NCBI GenBank assembly: GCA_946481465.1
Contig: CAMLOC010000191.1
Location: 1 to 6,980, forward strand
Reading direction: 5' to 3'
DNA from: an uncultured Shinella sp.
GTDB taxonomy: Bacteria; Pseudomonadota; Alphaproteobacteria; Rhizobiales; Rhizobiaceae
Length of the DNA stretch: 6,980 nt
Shown: piece by piece, positions 1 through 6,312 of the stretch
How the letters are laid out: every line of letters begins with the position of its first letter
How positions within the stretch are numbered: position 1 is the stretch's first letter
Notes under the pieces: model-generated
Database searches by the model: none
Seen by the model: the letters and a program-made list of their open reading frames with translations, nothing else
Told to the model about the DNA's origin: nothing
Translations under genes and position numbers: made by a program

Positions 1-1000
1 GTGCGCCGTGCGCCTTGGCGACGAAATCGCCGCGGCTGAGGCGGTATTCCCAGCGGTCGCCGAGATAGATGCTGTCGTCGAGGTCCATTTCGAGGCCGCC
101 CGCCTCCGGCCTGTCGCTGACGCTGATCTGTTCGACGCGGATGACGGCGCGGGCCTCCTCGGCGGCGCTGAGGCCGGCCGCCTCGCGCACCGTGCCGTCG
201 AGGCTCCAGTTGTCGCCGCCGATGACGGCCGCCTTGCCGTCGACGGCCTTCACCCTGGCGCTGACGATGTTGTTGGCCCCGAGGAAATCCGCCGAATAGA
301 AGCTGTTCGGGTTGGAATAGATCTCCTGCGGCCCGCCCTGCTGGACGATCCGGCCGTCCTGCAGGAGCAGGATATTGTCGGCGGCGGCCAGCGCCTCGCT
401 CTGGTCGTGCGTCACGAGGATGGCGCAGATCTCGAGGTCGAGGATCAGCTTGCGGATCCAGTAGCGGGCCTCCTCGCGCAGCTTCGCATCGAGGTTGGAC
501 AGGGGCTCGTCGAGCAGCAGCACGCGCGGCTCATAGACCAGCGCCCGGCAGATCGCGACGCGCTGCTGCTGGCCGCCCGAAAGCTGCGAGGGGAAGCGGT
601 CGGCAAGATGGCCGAGGCCCATGCGCTCGAGGATCGCCTGGACGCGCTTTTCGATATCGGCCTGCGCAACGTTGCGCAGCTTCAGCCCGTAGCCGACATT
701 CTCCTTCACCGTGCGGTGCGGCCAGAGCGCGTAGGACTGGAAGACGAGGCCGATATTGCGCTGCTCGGGCGGCAAGGCGAGCTTCTTCTCGCCGTCGAGC
801 ACGGTCTTGCCGCCGATGACGATCTGGCCGATCTCCGGCTGTTCGAGGCCGGCGACGCAGCGCAGAAGCGTCGTCTTGCCGCTGCCGGAGGCGCCGAGCA
901 GGGCGACGATGGAGCCGCGCTGCGCGGTGAACGACGCGCCCTTCAGGATCTGCAGGCCGCCCAGCCACTTCTGGACATTGCTGACGACGAGTTCAGTCAT
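1..1000 (-). CDS. ABC transporter ATP-binding protein, iron/carboxylate (FbpC/PotA-like) type, 3' end cut by window edge
   Basis: Cytoplasmic ATPase that powers the importer formed with the permease and binding protein next to it. The reading frame is open from the ATG at 1000 to the left edge, giving 333 residues with the C-terminus missing. Visible motifs: Walker A GASGSGKTT (36-44), Q-loop FQSYALWPH (Q88), ABC signature LSGGQQQR (140-147), Walker B VLLLDEP (160-166), D-loop SNLD (168-171) and H-loop VTHD (H198). After about residue 240 comes a TOBE-like C-terminal region (NNIVSARVKAV..., VIRVEQISV...), as in FbpC, PotA and UgpC ATPases. The start lies inside the end of the permease gene (ATGACTGA, 8-base overlap), so translation is probably coupled. 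The motifs fix the function; they do not fix the substrate. Confidence 0.96.
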   Translation of the reverse strand, partial: MTELVVSNVQKWLGGLQILKGASFTAQRGSIVALLGASGSGKTTLLRCVAGLEQPEIGQIVIGGKTVLDGEKKLALPPEQRNIGLVFQSYALWPHRTVKENVGYGLKLRNVAQADIEKRVQAILERMGLGHLADRFPSQLSGGQQQRVAICRALVYEPRVLLLDEPLSNLDAKLREEARYWIRKLILDLEICAILVTHDQSEALAAADNILLLQDGRIVQQGGPQEIYSNPNSFYSADFLGANNIVSARVKAVDGKAAVIGGDNWSLDGTVREAAGLSAAEEARAVIRVEQISVSDRPEAGGLEMDLDDSIYLGDRWEYRLSRGDFVAKAHGA

Positions 1001-2753
1001 GGATTTTGGCTCCCAAACGGAGGGCGAGGGCAAGGCCTGCGCCCGTCAAGACGATGCTGATGAGGGAAAGGGCGGCGATGGTGTTCATGGCGCCGGTCTG
1101 GAGAAGCGAGACCATCAGCGAGCCGATGACCTCCGTGCCGGCGCCCATGAGGTAGACGCCCGTCGCATATTCGCGCAGGAAGATGATCATGATCAGCGCC
1201 CAGGCGCCGGCAAGGCCGGGCCGGACGATCGGGATCACCACGTCCTTCCAGGTGCGGCCGATCGTGGCGCCGGTGGTGCGGGCGGATTCCTCCAGTTCCG
1301 GCGCCACCTGGATGAGCGTGCCCTGGAGAAGCCGCAGGCCGTAGGACAGGCCGACGACGACATAGGCGATGAACAGGCTGACCAGCGTCGGGCGCAGCGG
1401 CGTCAGGAGCGGCACGAAGAGGAACACCCAGAAGAAGGCGAGGCCGATGACGAGGCCCGGCAGGGCGCGCGGCAGGAGCACGATGTAGTCGAGCACGGTG
1501 TTCGACAGGCCCCAGTTGCGGTGTCCCGCAAGGCCGACCATCAGGTAGATGCCGACCGCCACGGCGCCGCCGACGACGGAGAGCAGCACGGTGTTGACGA
1601 TGCCGCGCACCAGGCTCGGCACTTCGAACATGCGGTCGAAATTCGAGAAGGTGAGCTGGTCCCACAGGTTGACGCCCTCGCCCCAGGCATCGACGAAGGC
1701 GCGCACCGCAATGCCGCCGATCGGCAGGAGGACGGAAACGAACAGCCAGAAACCGATGATCGACAGCGCGATGACCTGGCCGCTCGTGCCGAGCTTCAGG
1801 GTGGCGACGCGTGCGCCCTTGCCGCCCATCGCGGCATATTTGCGGGCATTGCGCAGGAGCTTGCGCTGCATCCAGACGAGCGGCAGCGTGATGAGGATGA
1901 GCACGACGGCGACCACGGCCATGAGCTGGTAGGTGGGCGTGCCGAACAGCGTCGTCAGCTTGTAGATATAGGTGGTGAGCACCATGATGCCGTTCGGATC
2001 GCCGAGGACGAGCGGAATGCCGAAGGTCTCGAAGCCGAGCAGGATGTTGAGCGCGGCCGCGAAGATCAGCGCCGGCAGGACCATGGGCAGCGTGACGTCG
2101 CGCGAGACCTGCCAGATGGAGGCGCCGGTGGTGCGGGCGGCCTCCTCGAGGTCCGACGGCAGGTTGCGCATGGCCGAGGAGACGTAGAGATAGACGTGCG
2201 GCACATGGCTGAGGCCGGCGATCAGGATCATGCCCGGCAGGCTGTAGATGTTCCACGGCACGAAGCCGAGGACGCCGCGGATGAAGAGCGAGACGAAGCC
2301 GGTCGGCCCGACCGACACCGTGTAGCCGAAGGCCAGCACGATGGACGAGATGAACATCGGCACCAGCACAAGGATTTCAAGCAGGCGCTTGCCCTTGATG
2401 TCCGTGCGCGTCACGAGGAAGGCGAGCAGGCCGCCGAGCGGCACGGCGATGGCGACCATGCCGAAGGAGAAGACCGCCGTGGTGCCGAGCGCCTTGTAGA
2501 AATTCCTGTCGGTGAAGACATAGATATAGGCATCGAGGCCGAACCGCGCGCGCGGGCTGAAGAAGGCCGCCGTCAGGAAGCTCTGGTAGATGATCAGGCC
2601 GACCGGCGCCAGGACGGCGATGGCCAAGAGCCCGATGACGATGCGCCTGTAGAGGCTGGCATTGCCGTGGCGCGGCATCCTTGCCGGATATTTCTTTTCG
2701 GCCGCGGCCCTGGACAGGTCCAGCGCGGCCGGCGCTTGAGCGTGGGTAGACAT
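993..2753 (-). CDS. ABC transporter permease, fused two-domain (FbpB/AfuB-like)
   Basis: Inner-membrane channel of the importer, 586 aa. It has two BPD_transp_1 units in one chain, the usual arrangement and about the usual length for FbpB/AfuB/ThiP-type permeases, so one polypeptide replaces a permease dimer. The first membrane segment is about 38-59. Unit 1 runs to about 300 and unit 2 from about 320 to 580, with roughly six hydrophobic segments each. Each unit carries the cytoplasmic EAA loop that docks on the ATPase: EEAARTTGAS at 203-212 followed by DVTLP, and EESARTTGAT at 488-497 followed by DVVIP. The similarity of the two loops shows internal duplication. The ATG at 2753 is preceded by GAGAGGCTAGGA. 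The stop overlaps the ATPase start. The binding-protein gene ends 66 bases upstream. The family handles Fe3+, thiamine, phosphonates, sugar phosphates and others, so the substrate is open. Confidence 0.95.
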   Translation of the reverse strand: MSTHAQAPAALDLSRAAAEKKYPARMPRHGNASLYRRIVIGLLAIAVLAPVGLIIYQSFLTAAFFSPRARFGLDAYIYVFTDRNFYKALGTTAVFSFGMVAIAVPLGGLLAFLVTRTDIKGKRLLEILVLVPMFISSIVLAFGYTVSVGPTGFVSLFIRGVLGFVPWNIYSLPGMILIAGLSHVPHVYLYVSSAMRNLPSDLEEAARTTGASIWQVSRDVTLPMVLPALIFAAALNILLGFETFGIPLVLGDPNGIMVLTTYIYKLTTLFGTPTYQLMAVVAVVLILITLPLVWMQRKLLRNARKYAAMGGKGARVATLKLGTSGQVIALSIIGFWLFVSVLLPIGGIAVRAFVDAWGEGVNLWDQLTFSNFDRMFEVPSLVRGIVNTVLLSVVGGAVAVGIYLMVGLAGHRNWGLSNTVLDYIVLLPRALPGLVIGLAFFWVFLFVPLLTPLRPTLVSLFIAYVVVGLSYGLRLLQGTLIQVAPELEESARTTGATIGRTWKDVVIPIVRPGLAGAWALIMIIFLREYATGVYLMGAGTEVIGSLMVSLLQTGAMNTIAALSLISIVLTGAGLALALRLGAKIHD

Positions 2754-2780
2754 TCCTAGCCTCTCGCAAAGGGTGGCGGG

Positions 2781-2813
2781 GCCGGCCGCGGGCGCGAGCG
2801 CGCTGCGGCCGGC
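2781..2813 (-). promoter_or_regulatory. GC-rich stem-loop between binding-protein and permease genes
   Basis: A perfect 9-base inverted repeat, GCCGGCCGC at 2781-2789 and GCGGCCGGC at 2805-2813, with a GC-rich centre that can pair further. It fills most of the 66-base spacer after the binding-protein stop codon. No T-run follows in the direction of transcription (the next bases are CCCGCCACCC), so it does not look like an intrinsic terminator. Stem-loops here are known in binding-protein operons to protect the upstream message or trim read-through, so that binding protein is made in excess over membrane subunits. That role is inferred here. Confidence 0.6.
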
Positions 2814-2819
2814 AGGGCA

Positions 2820-3920
2820 TCAGCGGCCGAGGGCTGCCTTCCAGTCGTTGAAGAACTGGACGCGCTTGGTCGGGTCCATGTATTCGAGCACGCCCTCATC
2901 GACCGCGATCGGCTTCAGGCCGCCGCCGACACGCTCGTTCAGCGTCTTGATGTTGAGGCCGGCGGTCACGTCCTCGCGCACGGAGGGCAGGCCGCCCTCG
3001 GCGAGCAGCGACTGGCCTTCGCTCGACAGCATGAAATCGATGAAGAGCTTTGCCGCGTTCGGGTGCGGCGCATCCTTCGTCACCAGCGCGAGGCGCGAGA
3101 AGGCCGGCGTATAGTCGGTCGCAAAATGCACGCCGAGGTTCGGGCTCTCCTTCACCCAGTCCAGCGCGTAGGAGCCGATGATGTTGATGGCGATGACGTT
3201 CTCGCCCGAGACGACCGTCTCCTTCATGCCGCCCGAGCTGGAGTAGATCTTCGCGCCGTTCTCGCCCATGGCCTTGGCGAGATCCCAGAAATCCGCGCGG
3301 TTGCGCGCATCGTTGGAGTGGTGGAGGAAGCCGGAGCCGCTCTTTTCCGGATCGAAGGTGGCGACCTTGCCCTGAAGCTCCGCCTTGTTGTCCTTCAGGA
3401 AGGTGATCAGGTCGGCATAGGTCTTCGGCAGCTTGTCCTCCGACAGCGCCTTGGTGTTGTAGATGACGCCGACCGGCTCGACGGTCGTGCCGTAGAGCAT
3501 GTTCTTGTAGTTCGCCCAGGCGGGAACGTTGCCGGCCTCCGGCGAGGCATATTCCCCGGCATAGCCGTCCAGCACCAGCGTCATCTGGAGGTCCATGGCC
3601 GAGCTCCAGACCACGTCGGCGGTCGTCTGGCCGGCGGCGGCCTCGGAGATCACCTGGTTGTAGGCGCCGTTCGTGCCGAGGTCGTTATAGGCGATCTTGA
3701 TGCCGTATTTTTTCGTAAAGCCGTCCTGCAGCTTCTGCGACTGGGCCGCGTCGGTCGAGGTGTAGATCGAGACCGTGCCCTCCTCCTTCGCAGCGGCGAC
3801 GATCGCCGCATAATCGGCCGGATAGCCGGCCGGAAGCTCGTCGGCCGAGGCGCCGAAGGCAGTCATGAGCGCGGTGCCGAGCACAAGGGCGGCCGCGCGG
3901 GCGGATAGGTTGCTGTTCAT
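2820..3920 (-). CDS. Periplasmic solute-binding protein of the ferric-iron ABC family (FbpA/AfuA-like)
   Basis: Captures the substrate in the periplasm and delivers it to the permease; 366 aa. A signal peptide is visible: one Arg (R8), hydrophobic core ALVLGTALMTAFG, and an ASA|DE cleavage site after A26. The mature part has the two-lobe extracellular solute-binding pattern: VSIYTSTDAAQSQKLQDGF near 50-68, ADVVWSSAMD (101-110), the hinge stretch VGVIYNTKAL (150-159), and a C-terminal block with AAKLFIDFMLSSEGQ (289-303). The ATG at 3920 is chosen because GGGAGAAG lies just upstream and it directly begins the signal peptide; an in-frame TTG at 3935 would place the ribosome site inside the gene. 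The Tyr-Tyr pair that binds Fe3+ in FbpA proteins is not evident; the comparable region reads NIIGSYALDW (246-255). The ligand is therefore probably not bare iron. Confidence 0.93.
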   Translation of the reverse strand: MNSNLSARAAALVLGTALMTAFGASADELPAGYPADYAAIVAAAKEEGTVSIYTSTDAAQSQKLQDGFTKKYGIKIAYNDLGTNGAYNQVISEAAAGQTTADVVWSSAMDLQMTLVLDGYAGEYASPEAGNVPAWANYKNMLYGTTVEPVGVIYNTKALSEDKLPKTYADLITFLKDNKAELQGKVATFDPEKSGSGFLHHSNDARNRADFWDLAKAMGENGAKIYSSSGGMKETVVSGENVIAINIIGSYALDWVKESPNLGVHFATDYTPAFSRLALVTKDAPHPNAAKLFIDFMLSSEGQSLLAEGGLPSVREDVTAGLNIKTLNERVGGGLKPIAVDEGVLEYMDPTKRVQFFNDWKAALGR

Positions 3921-3942
3921 TATCTCTTCTCCCAAAGATCAG

Positions 3943-3997
3943 GCCCGCGCCCAAAAGCGGCCGCGGGCAATGCGCGAGGGCCACTCCCTGCCCTCGC
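3943..3997 (-). promoter_or_regulatory. Two tandem stem-loops in the leader of the transporter operon
   Basis: Between the candidate operator and the binding-protein start are two perfect 7-base inverted repeats. GCGAGGG (3974-3980) pairs with CCCTCGC (3991-3997) across 10 bases. GCCCGCG (3943-3949) pairs with CGCGGGC (3962-3968) across 12 bases. A third possible pairing, TGCCC at 3989-3993 with GGGCA at 3965-3969, would exclude both. No T-run follows and no leader peptide is obvious. The second hairpin ends only about 10 bases before the ribosome-binding GGGAGAAG. It may affect message stability or translation; short GC repeats are also easy to find in DNA this GC-rich, so confidence is limited. 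Confidence 0.35.
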
Positions 3998-4010
3998 ATC
4001 CTCCATGCCC

Positions 4011-4039
4011 GTGTTTTGGTTTTTGACAAATCAAAACAC
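4011..4039. promoter_or_regulatory. 29-base AT-rich palindrome upstream of the transporter operon, candidate operator
   Basis: GTGTTTTG (4011-4018) and CAAAACAC (4032-4039) are perfect inverted arms around a centre at 4025. Twelve of the 14 symmetric pairs across the whole element match. It lies 12 bases beyond the dehydrogenase stop and 91 bases before the binding-protein start. It stands out as AT-rich in GC-rich surroundings and shares TTTTGGTTTTT with the other two palindromes in the window. It is unlikely to be a terminator because the arms are weak and no GC stem plus T-tract is present. I infer an operator, most likely for the GntR protein encoded nearby. I see no convincing -10/-35 pair around it. 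Confidence 0.6.
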
Positions 4040-4050
4040 AAACAATGCCG

Positions 4051-5139
4051 TCAGGCGCGCTTGCGCTCGCCGTCGCCGTTTCGAACCGCACCCGCCACGC
4101 GGGCGCCGAAGGCGTCGGTATTGGTGGTGCCGCCGAGGTCGCGCGTACGCGAGCCCGGATCGGCCAGGACCTCGTCGACGGCCCGCTCGATCTCCGCGCC
4201 CGCCGCCTCGAATTGCGGCAGGCCGCGCTGCTCGCCGAGCCAGCTCAGCATCATCGCGGTCGACAGGATGAGCGAGGTGGGGTTGGCGATGTTCCTGTTC
4301 TGGATGTCCGGGGCCGAGCCGTGCTGGGCCTGGGCGCAGACGAGGCCGGTCTCGGCATTGGCGTTGATCGAGCCCGCAAGGCCGAGGCTGCCGGAAAGCT
4401 CGCTGGCAAGGTCCGACAGGATGTCCGAATAGAAGTTCGTCGCGACGATCACGTCGAAACGCGAGGGATCGCGCACCAGGTGGGCGGCCATCGCGTCGAT
4501 GATGACCTCGTTGAGCGCGACCTCCGGGAACTCGGCCGCGACCTTGTGCACCTGCTGCAGGAACAGGCCGTCCGTGAGGATGAAATTGTTGGCCTTGTGG
4601 ACCGCGGTCACCTTCTTGCCCCGCTTCATGGCGAGCAGGAAGGCCTGGCGGGCGATGCGCTCGCAGGCGGAGGCCGTGATCTTGCGCACCGACAGGGCGA
4701 CATCCGGCGTCGGCATGAATTCGCCCGTGCCGGCGAACATGTTGCGGTCGGGATAGAACCCTTCCGTCGCCTCGCGCATGATGACGAGGTCCATCGCCTT
4801 GGCATCGTTGAGGAACGGGCGCGAGCGCGCCGGGCGCACATTCGCATAGAGGTCCAGCTTGACGCGGAAGCCGGCCGAGACGTTCGCGCCGCCCTTGTCG
4901 CGGGGCGGATAGTCCATGTGCGACTGCGGGCCGAGGATGATGCCGTCGAAGGTGCGCGCCCGCTCGATCGTCTCGTCGCGCAGCGTCGTGCCGAATTTCT
5001 CCAGGCTGGTGAAGCCCGTGTCCTCGAAGTGGTATTCGAGGCCGAGACCGAAGGCCGCGTCCGCGACCTTCAGGACCTCCATGGTTGCCGCAGTGATCTC
5101 GGGGCCGATCCCGTCACACGGCGTCACGAATATTTTCAT
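4051..5139 (-). CDS. NAD-type isocitrate/isopropylmalate dehydrogenase family protein (beta-decarboxylating)
   Basis: Cytoplasmic enzyme, 362 aa, of the family that oxidises a 2-hydroxy acid to the 2-oxo acid and removes the beta-carboxyl as CO2, using a divalent metal. Landmarks: GDGIGPE-like DGIGPEI (9-15); arginines R92, R102 and R122 for the malate part of the substrate; catalytic Tyr in EGFY (Y129) and Lys in HKANN (K182); metal-binding aspartates D215, D239 and D243 (the last two in SDILSD); and the cofactor loop HGSAPDI (273-279). The Asp-Ile there (D278-I279) is the NAD+ signature; NADP+ enzymes have Lys-Tyr. The substrate helix lacks the Leu-Leu of isopropylmalate dehydrogenase (N86, S88 instead), so a polar substrate is likelier. 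GGGAG at 5153-5149 favours the ATG at 5139; an ATG at 5148 has GGGAG touching it. The exact substrate (isocitrate, homoisocitrate, a tartrate or another alkylmalate) cannot be read from the sequence. Confidence 0.9.
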   Translation of the reverse strand: MKIFVTPCDGIGPEITAATMEVLKVADAAFGLGLEYHFEDTGFTSLEKFGTTLRDETIERARTFDGIILGPQSHMDYPPRDKGGANVSAGFRVKLDLYANVRPARSRPFLNDAKAMDLVIMREATEGFYPDRNMFAGTGEFMPTPDVALSVRKITASACERIARQAFLLAMKRGKKVTAVHKANNFILTDGLFLQQVHKVAAEFPEVALNEVIIDAMAAHLVRDPSRFDVIVATNFYSDILSDLASELSGSLGLAGSINANAETGLVCAQAQHGSAPDIQNRNIANPTSLILSTAMMLSWLGEQRGLPQFEAAGAEIERAVDEVLADPGSRTRDLGGTTNTDAFGARVAGAVRNGDGERKRA

Positions 5140-5194
5140 CAGATCCATCTCCCATGAGGCGGCGTGCGATAGCGCCGCGCAATGTCACGGGAGC

Positions 5195-5224
5195 AGTATT
5201 GGCTTTTTTAATTCAAAAATGCAA
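5195..5224 (-). promoter_or_regulatory. Candidate dehydrogenase promoter enclosing an AT-rich palindrome
   Basis: The 88-base gap between the regulator stop and the dehydrogenase start holds a 21-base imperfect palindrome (5202-5222, centre 5212, 8 of 10 pairs matching) with T5 and A5 arms. It is preceded on the plus strand by ATTGGCTTTT (5198-5207), the same 10 bases found inverted at 6256-6265. A weak minus-strand promoter can be drawn around it: TTGCAT (5224-5219), 18 bases, AATACT (5200-5195). In that reading the palindrome fills the spacer, where a bound repressor would block polymerase. The promoter hexamers are low confidence; the palindrome is clear. Confidence 0.5.
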
Positions 5225-5227
5225 TCC

Positions 5228-6154
5228 TTATTTTTCGGCATCCTCTTTTCCGTGCGCCTGGTGCGACCAGGACCAGGCGACCGGCGACTTTTTCGACAGC
5301 GCGCCGCCGAGGTGCCGGCGCATCGTGTAGGAGGCCTCGACGATCTCCCCGCGCTCGAGAAGATCGAGGATCCCGAGATGCTCCTGGCATTGCCGCACCG
5401 TGCGGCTGCGGTCGACGCGCGAGCGGTATTCGAGCAGGCGGCGCATGCGGTTCACGCGCACCAGCGAGAGATGGAAGAACGGATTGTTCGACATCTTGAT
5501 CAGCTCTTCGTGGAAGAACGCGCCGTTGTGCAGCAGGCGCTCGGCCGGCAGGCGCTCGATATCGGTGTCCAGCATGCGCTGCTGGATGCGCCGCTGCTCC
5601 TCGATGATCTTCCGGTCGAGGCTGAATTCCGGCTCCAGCATGGCGGCCGGCTCGATCAGCATGCGGAAGCGATAGATCTGCTCGAAGGCCTCCGGCGTCT
5701 TGGCCACCGGCAGGAAGCGCCAGCCGTAGCCCTGCTTGCGCTCCGCCCAGCCTTCGCGGGTGGCGCGCATCAGGACGTCGTTGAGCTGCGACTTCGTCAG
5801 TTCATAGCGCTCGCGCAGCATCTGCTCGGTCACCTCGGCGGGGATGCGGTCCGTCAGCCAGTCTTCCGCCAGCCGCTGGTAGTCGTTCGCCACCTCGAAC
5901 GGCTCGGCGTCGTCGCGCACCCGCTCGACGATGCCGCCGGCGATTTCCCGCACGAAGAAGCCGCGGTTTTCCTTCTGCTCCAGCAGGCCCTGGCTTGCCA
6001 GCATGTCCATCGCCTCGCGCACCGGCGAGCGCGAGACGCCGAACCGGTCCGCCAGCTGCTGGGTCTTCACATGGTCGCCCACCGCAAGCTCGCCGGAGGT
6101 GACGAGAAGGGTGATTTCGTTGGCGATCGTCTGGGCAAGCTGGCTGGAGCGCAT
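5228..6154 (-). CDS. GntR-family (FadR/FCD subfamily) transcriptional regulator with an extra winged-helix-like segment
   Basis: DNA-binding regulator, 308 aa, probable local repressor. Residues 1-70 form the GntR winged helix: start QLAQTIANEI, helix-turn-helix TQQLADRFGVSRSPVREAMD (31-50), wing ENRGFFV. Residues about 155-285 fit an all-helical FCD effector domain with three expected His ligands, H215 (FFH), H259 (EHL) and H281 (RHL, 22 residues on, the usual spacing). The Asp normally four residues before the first His is G211. The stretch 92-148 (RERYELTKSQLNDVLMRA, REGWAERK, GYGWRF) looks like a second winged helix, making the protein longer than the usual 220-250 aa. The ATG at 6154 is chosen because the GntR domain begins there; a GTG at 6295 would add 47 unrelated residues across the promoter region. 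The ribosome site is weak (GAAAG). FCD ligands are commonly carboxylic acids, which suits the neighbours. Confidence 0.92.
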   Translation of the reverse strand: MRSSQLAQTIANEITLLVTSGELAVGDHVKTQQLADRFGVSRSPVREAMDMLASQGLLEQKENRGFFVREIAGGIVERVRDDAEPFEVANDYQRLAEDWLTDRIPAEVTEQMLRERYELTKSQLNDVLMRATREGWAERKQGYGWRFLPVAKTPEAFEQIYRFRMLIEPAAMLEPEFSLDRKIIEEQRRIQQRMLDTDIERLPAERLLHNGAFFHEELIKMSNNPFFHLSLVRVNRMRRLLEYRSRVDRSRTVRQCQEHLGILDLLERGEIVEASYTMRRHLGGALSKKSPVAWSWSHQAHGKEDAEK

Positions 6155-6253
6155 GTCTTTCGTGTCCCGGATCTGTCTGAGGGCCTGTGGCGAGGTTATT
6201 CCACGGCCGGCGCAAAAGAAACAAGGGGCCGGTTTCTTTGCATGTCTGACGGT

Positions 6254-6282
6254 ATAAAAGCCAATGGCTGGCCCGTTTCCAA
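6254..6282 (-). promoter_or_regulatory. Candidate regulator promoter with overlapping half-operator
   Basis: On the minus strand TTGGAA (6282-6277) and TTTTAT (6259-6254) are 17 bases apart, a plausible -35/-10 pair that would give a leader of about 90 bases for the GntR gene. ATTGGCTTTT (minus strand, 6265-6256) overlaps the -10 and is identical to the left arm of the palindrome before the dehydrogenase gene. This suggests autoregulation. The sequence AGCCAATGGCT (6259-6269) is also a small perfect palindrome. Confidence 0.45.
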
Positions 6283-6312
6283 TTGACATTCGCACATAAT
6301 TGGTTTTTTAGA
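6283..6312 (+). promoter_or_regulatory. Candidate aconitase-gene promoter
   Basis: TTGACA at 6283-6288 is a perfect -35 consensus. The -10 is not clear: TTTTAG at 6306-6311 lies at 17-base spacing and falls inside the AT-rich palindrome. Transcription would begin about 20 bases before the ATG at 6341. The -35 abuts the regulator's proposed -35 (6277-6282), so the two divergent promoters are nearly back to back. Confidence 0.5.

Noticed and set aside
756..2759. 667-residue open frame on the plus strand opposite the permease gene
   Set aside because: Its translation is low-complexity and rich in Asp, Arg, Gln, His and Glu, typical of the antisense of a hydrophobic GC-rich gene. The minus-strand permease has clear membrane segments and EAA loops.
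3063..3908. 281-residue plus-strand open frame opposite the binding-protein gene
   Set aside because: Antisense composition and no ribosome site or domain; the minus strand encodes a signal peptide and a binding-protein fold.
3921..3935. TTG start giving five extra residues on the binding protein
   Set aside because: It would translate the GGGAGAAG ribosome site and weaken the signal peptide start; the ATG at 3920 fits better.
4011..4050. Intrinsic terminator after the dehydrogenase gene
   Set aside because: The arms are AT-rich and no GC stem with a following T-tract exists on the minus strand; similarity to the other palindromes favours an operator.
4045..5157. 370-residue plus-strand open frame opposite the dehydrogenase gene
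   Set aside because: No recognisable domain and antisense-type composition; the dehydrogenase on the other strand has its full catalytic set.
4916..6286. 456-residue plus-strand open frame opposite the regulator gene
   Set aside because: It runs antisense through the whole regulator and the control region without any recognisable motif; the GntR and FCD features on the minus strand explain the DNA.
6155..6295. GTG start extending the regulator by 47 residues
   Set aside because: The extension has no domain, crosses the candidate regulator promoter, and precedes an ATG placed exactly where GntR domains begin.
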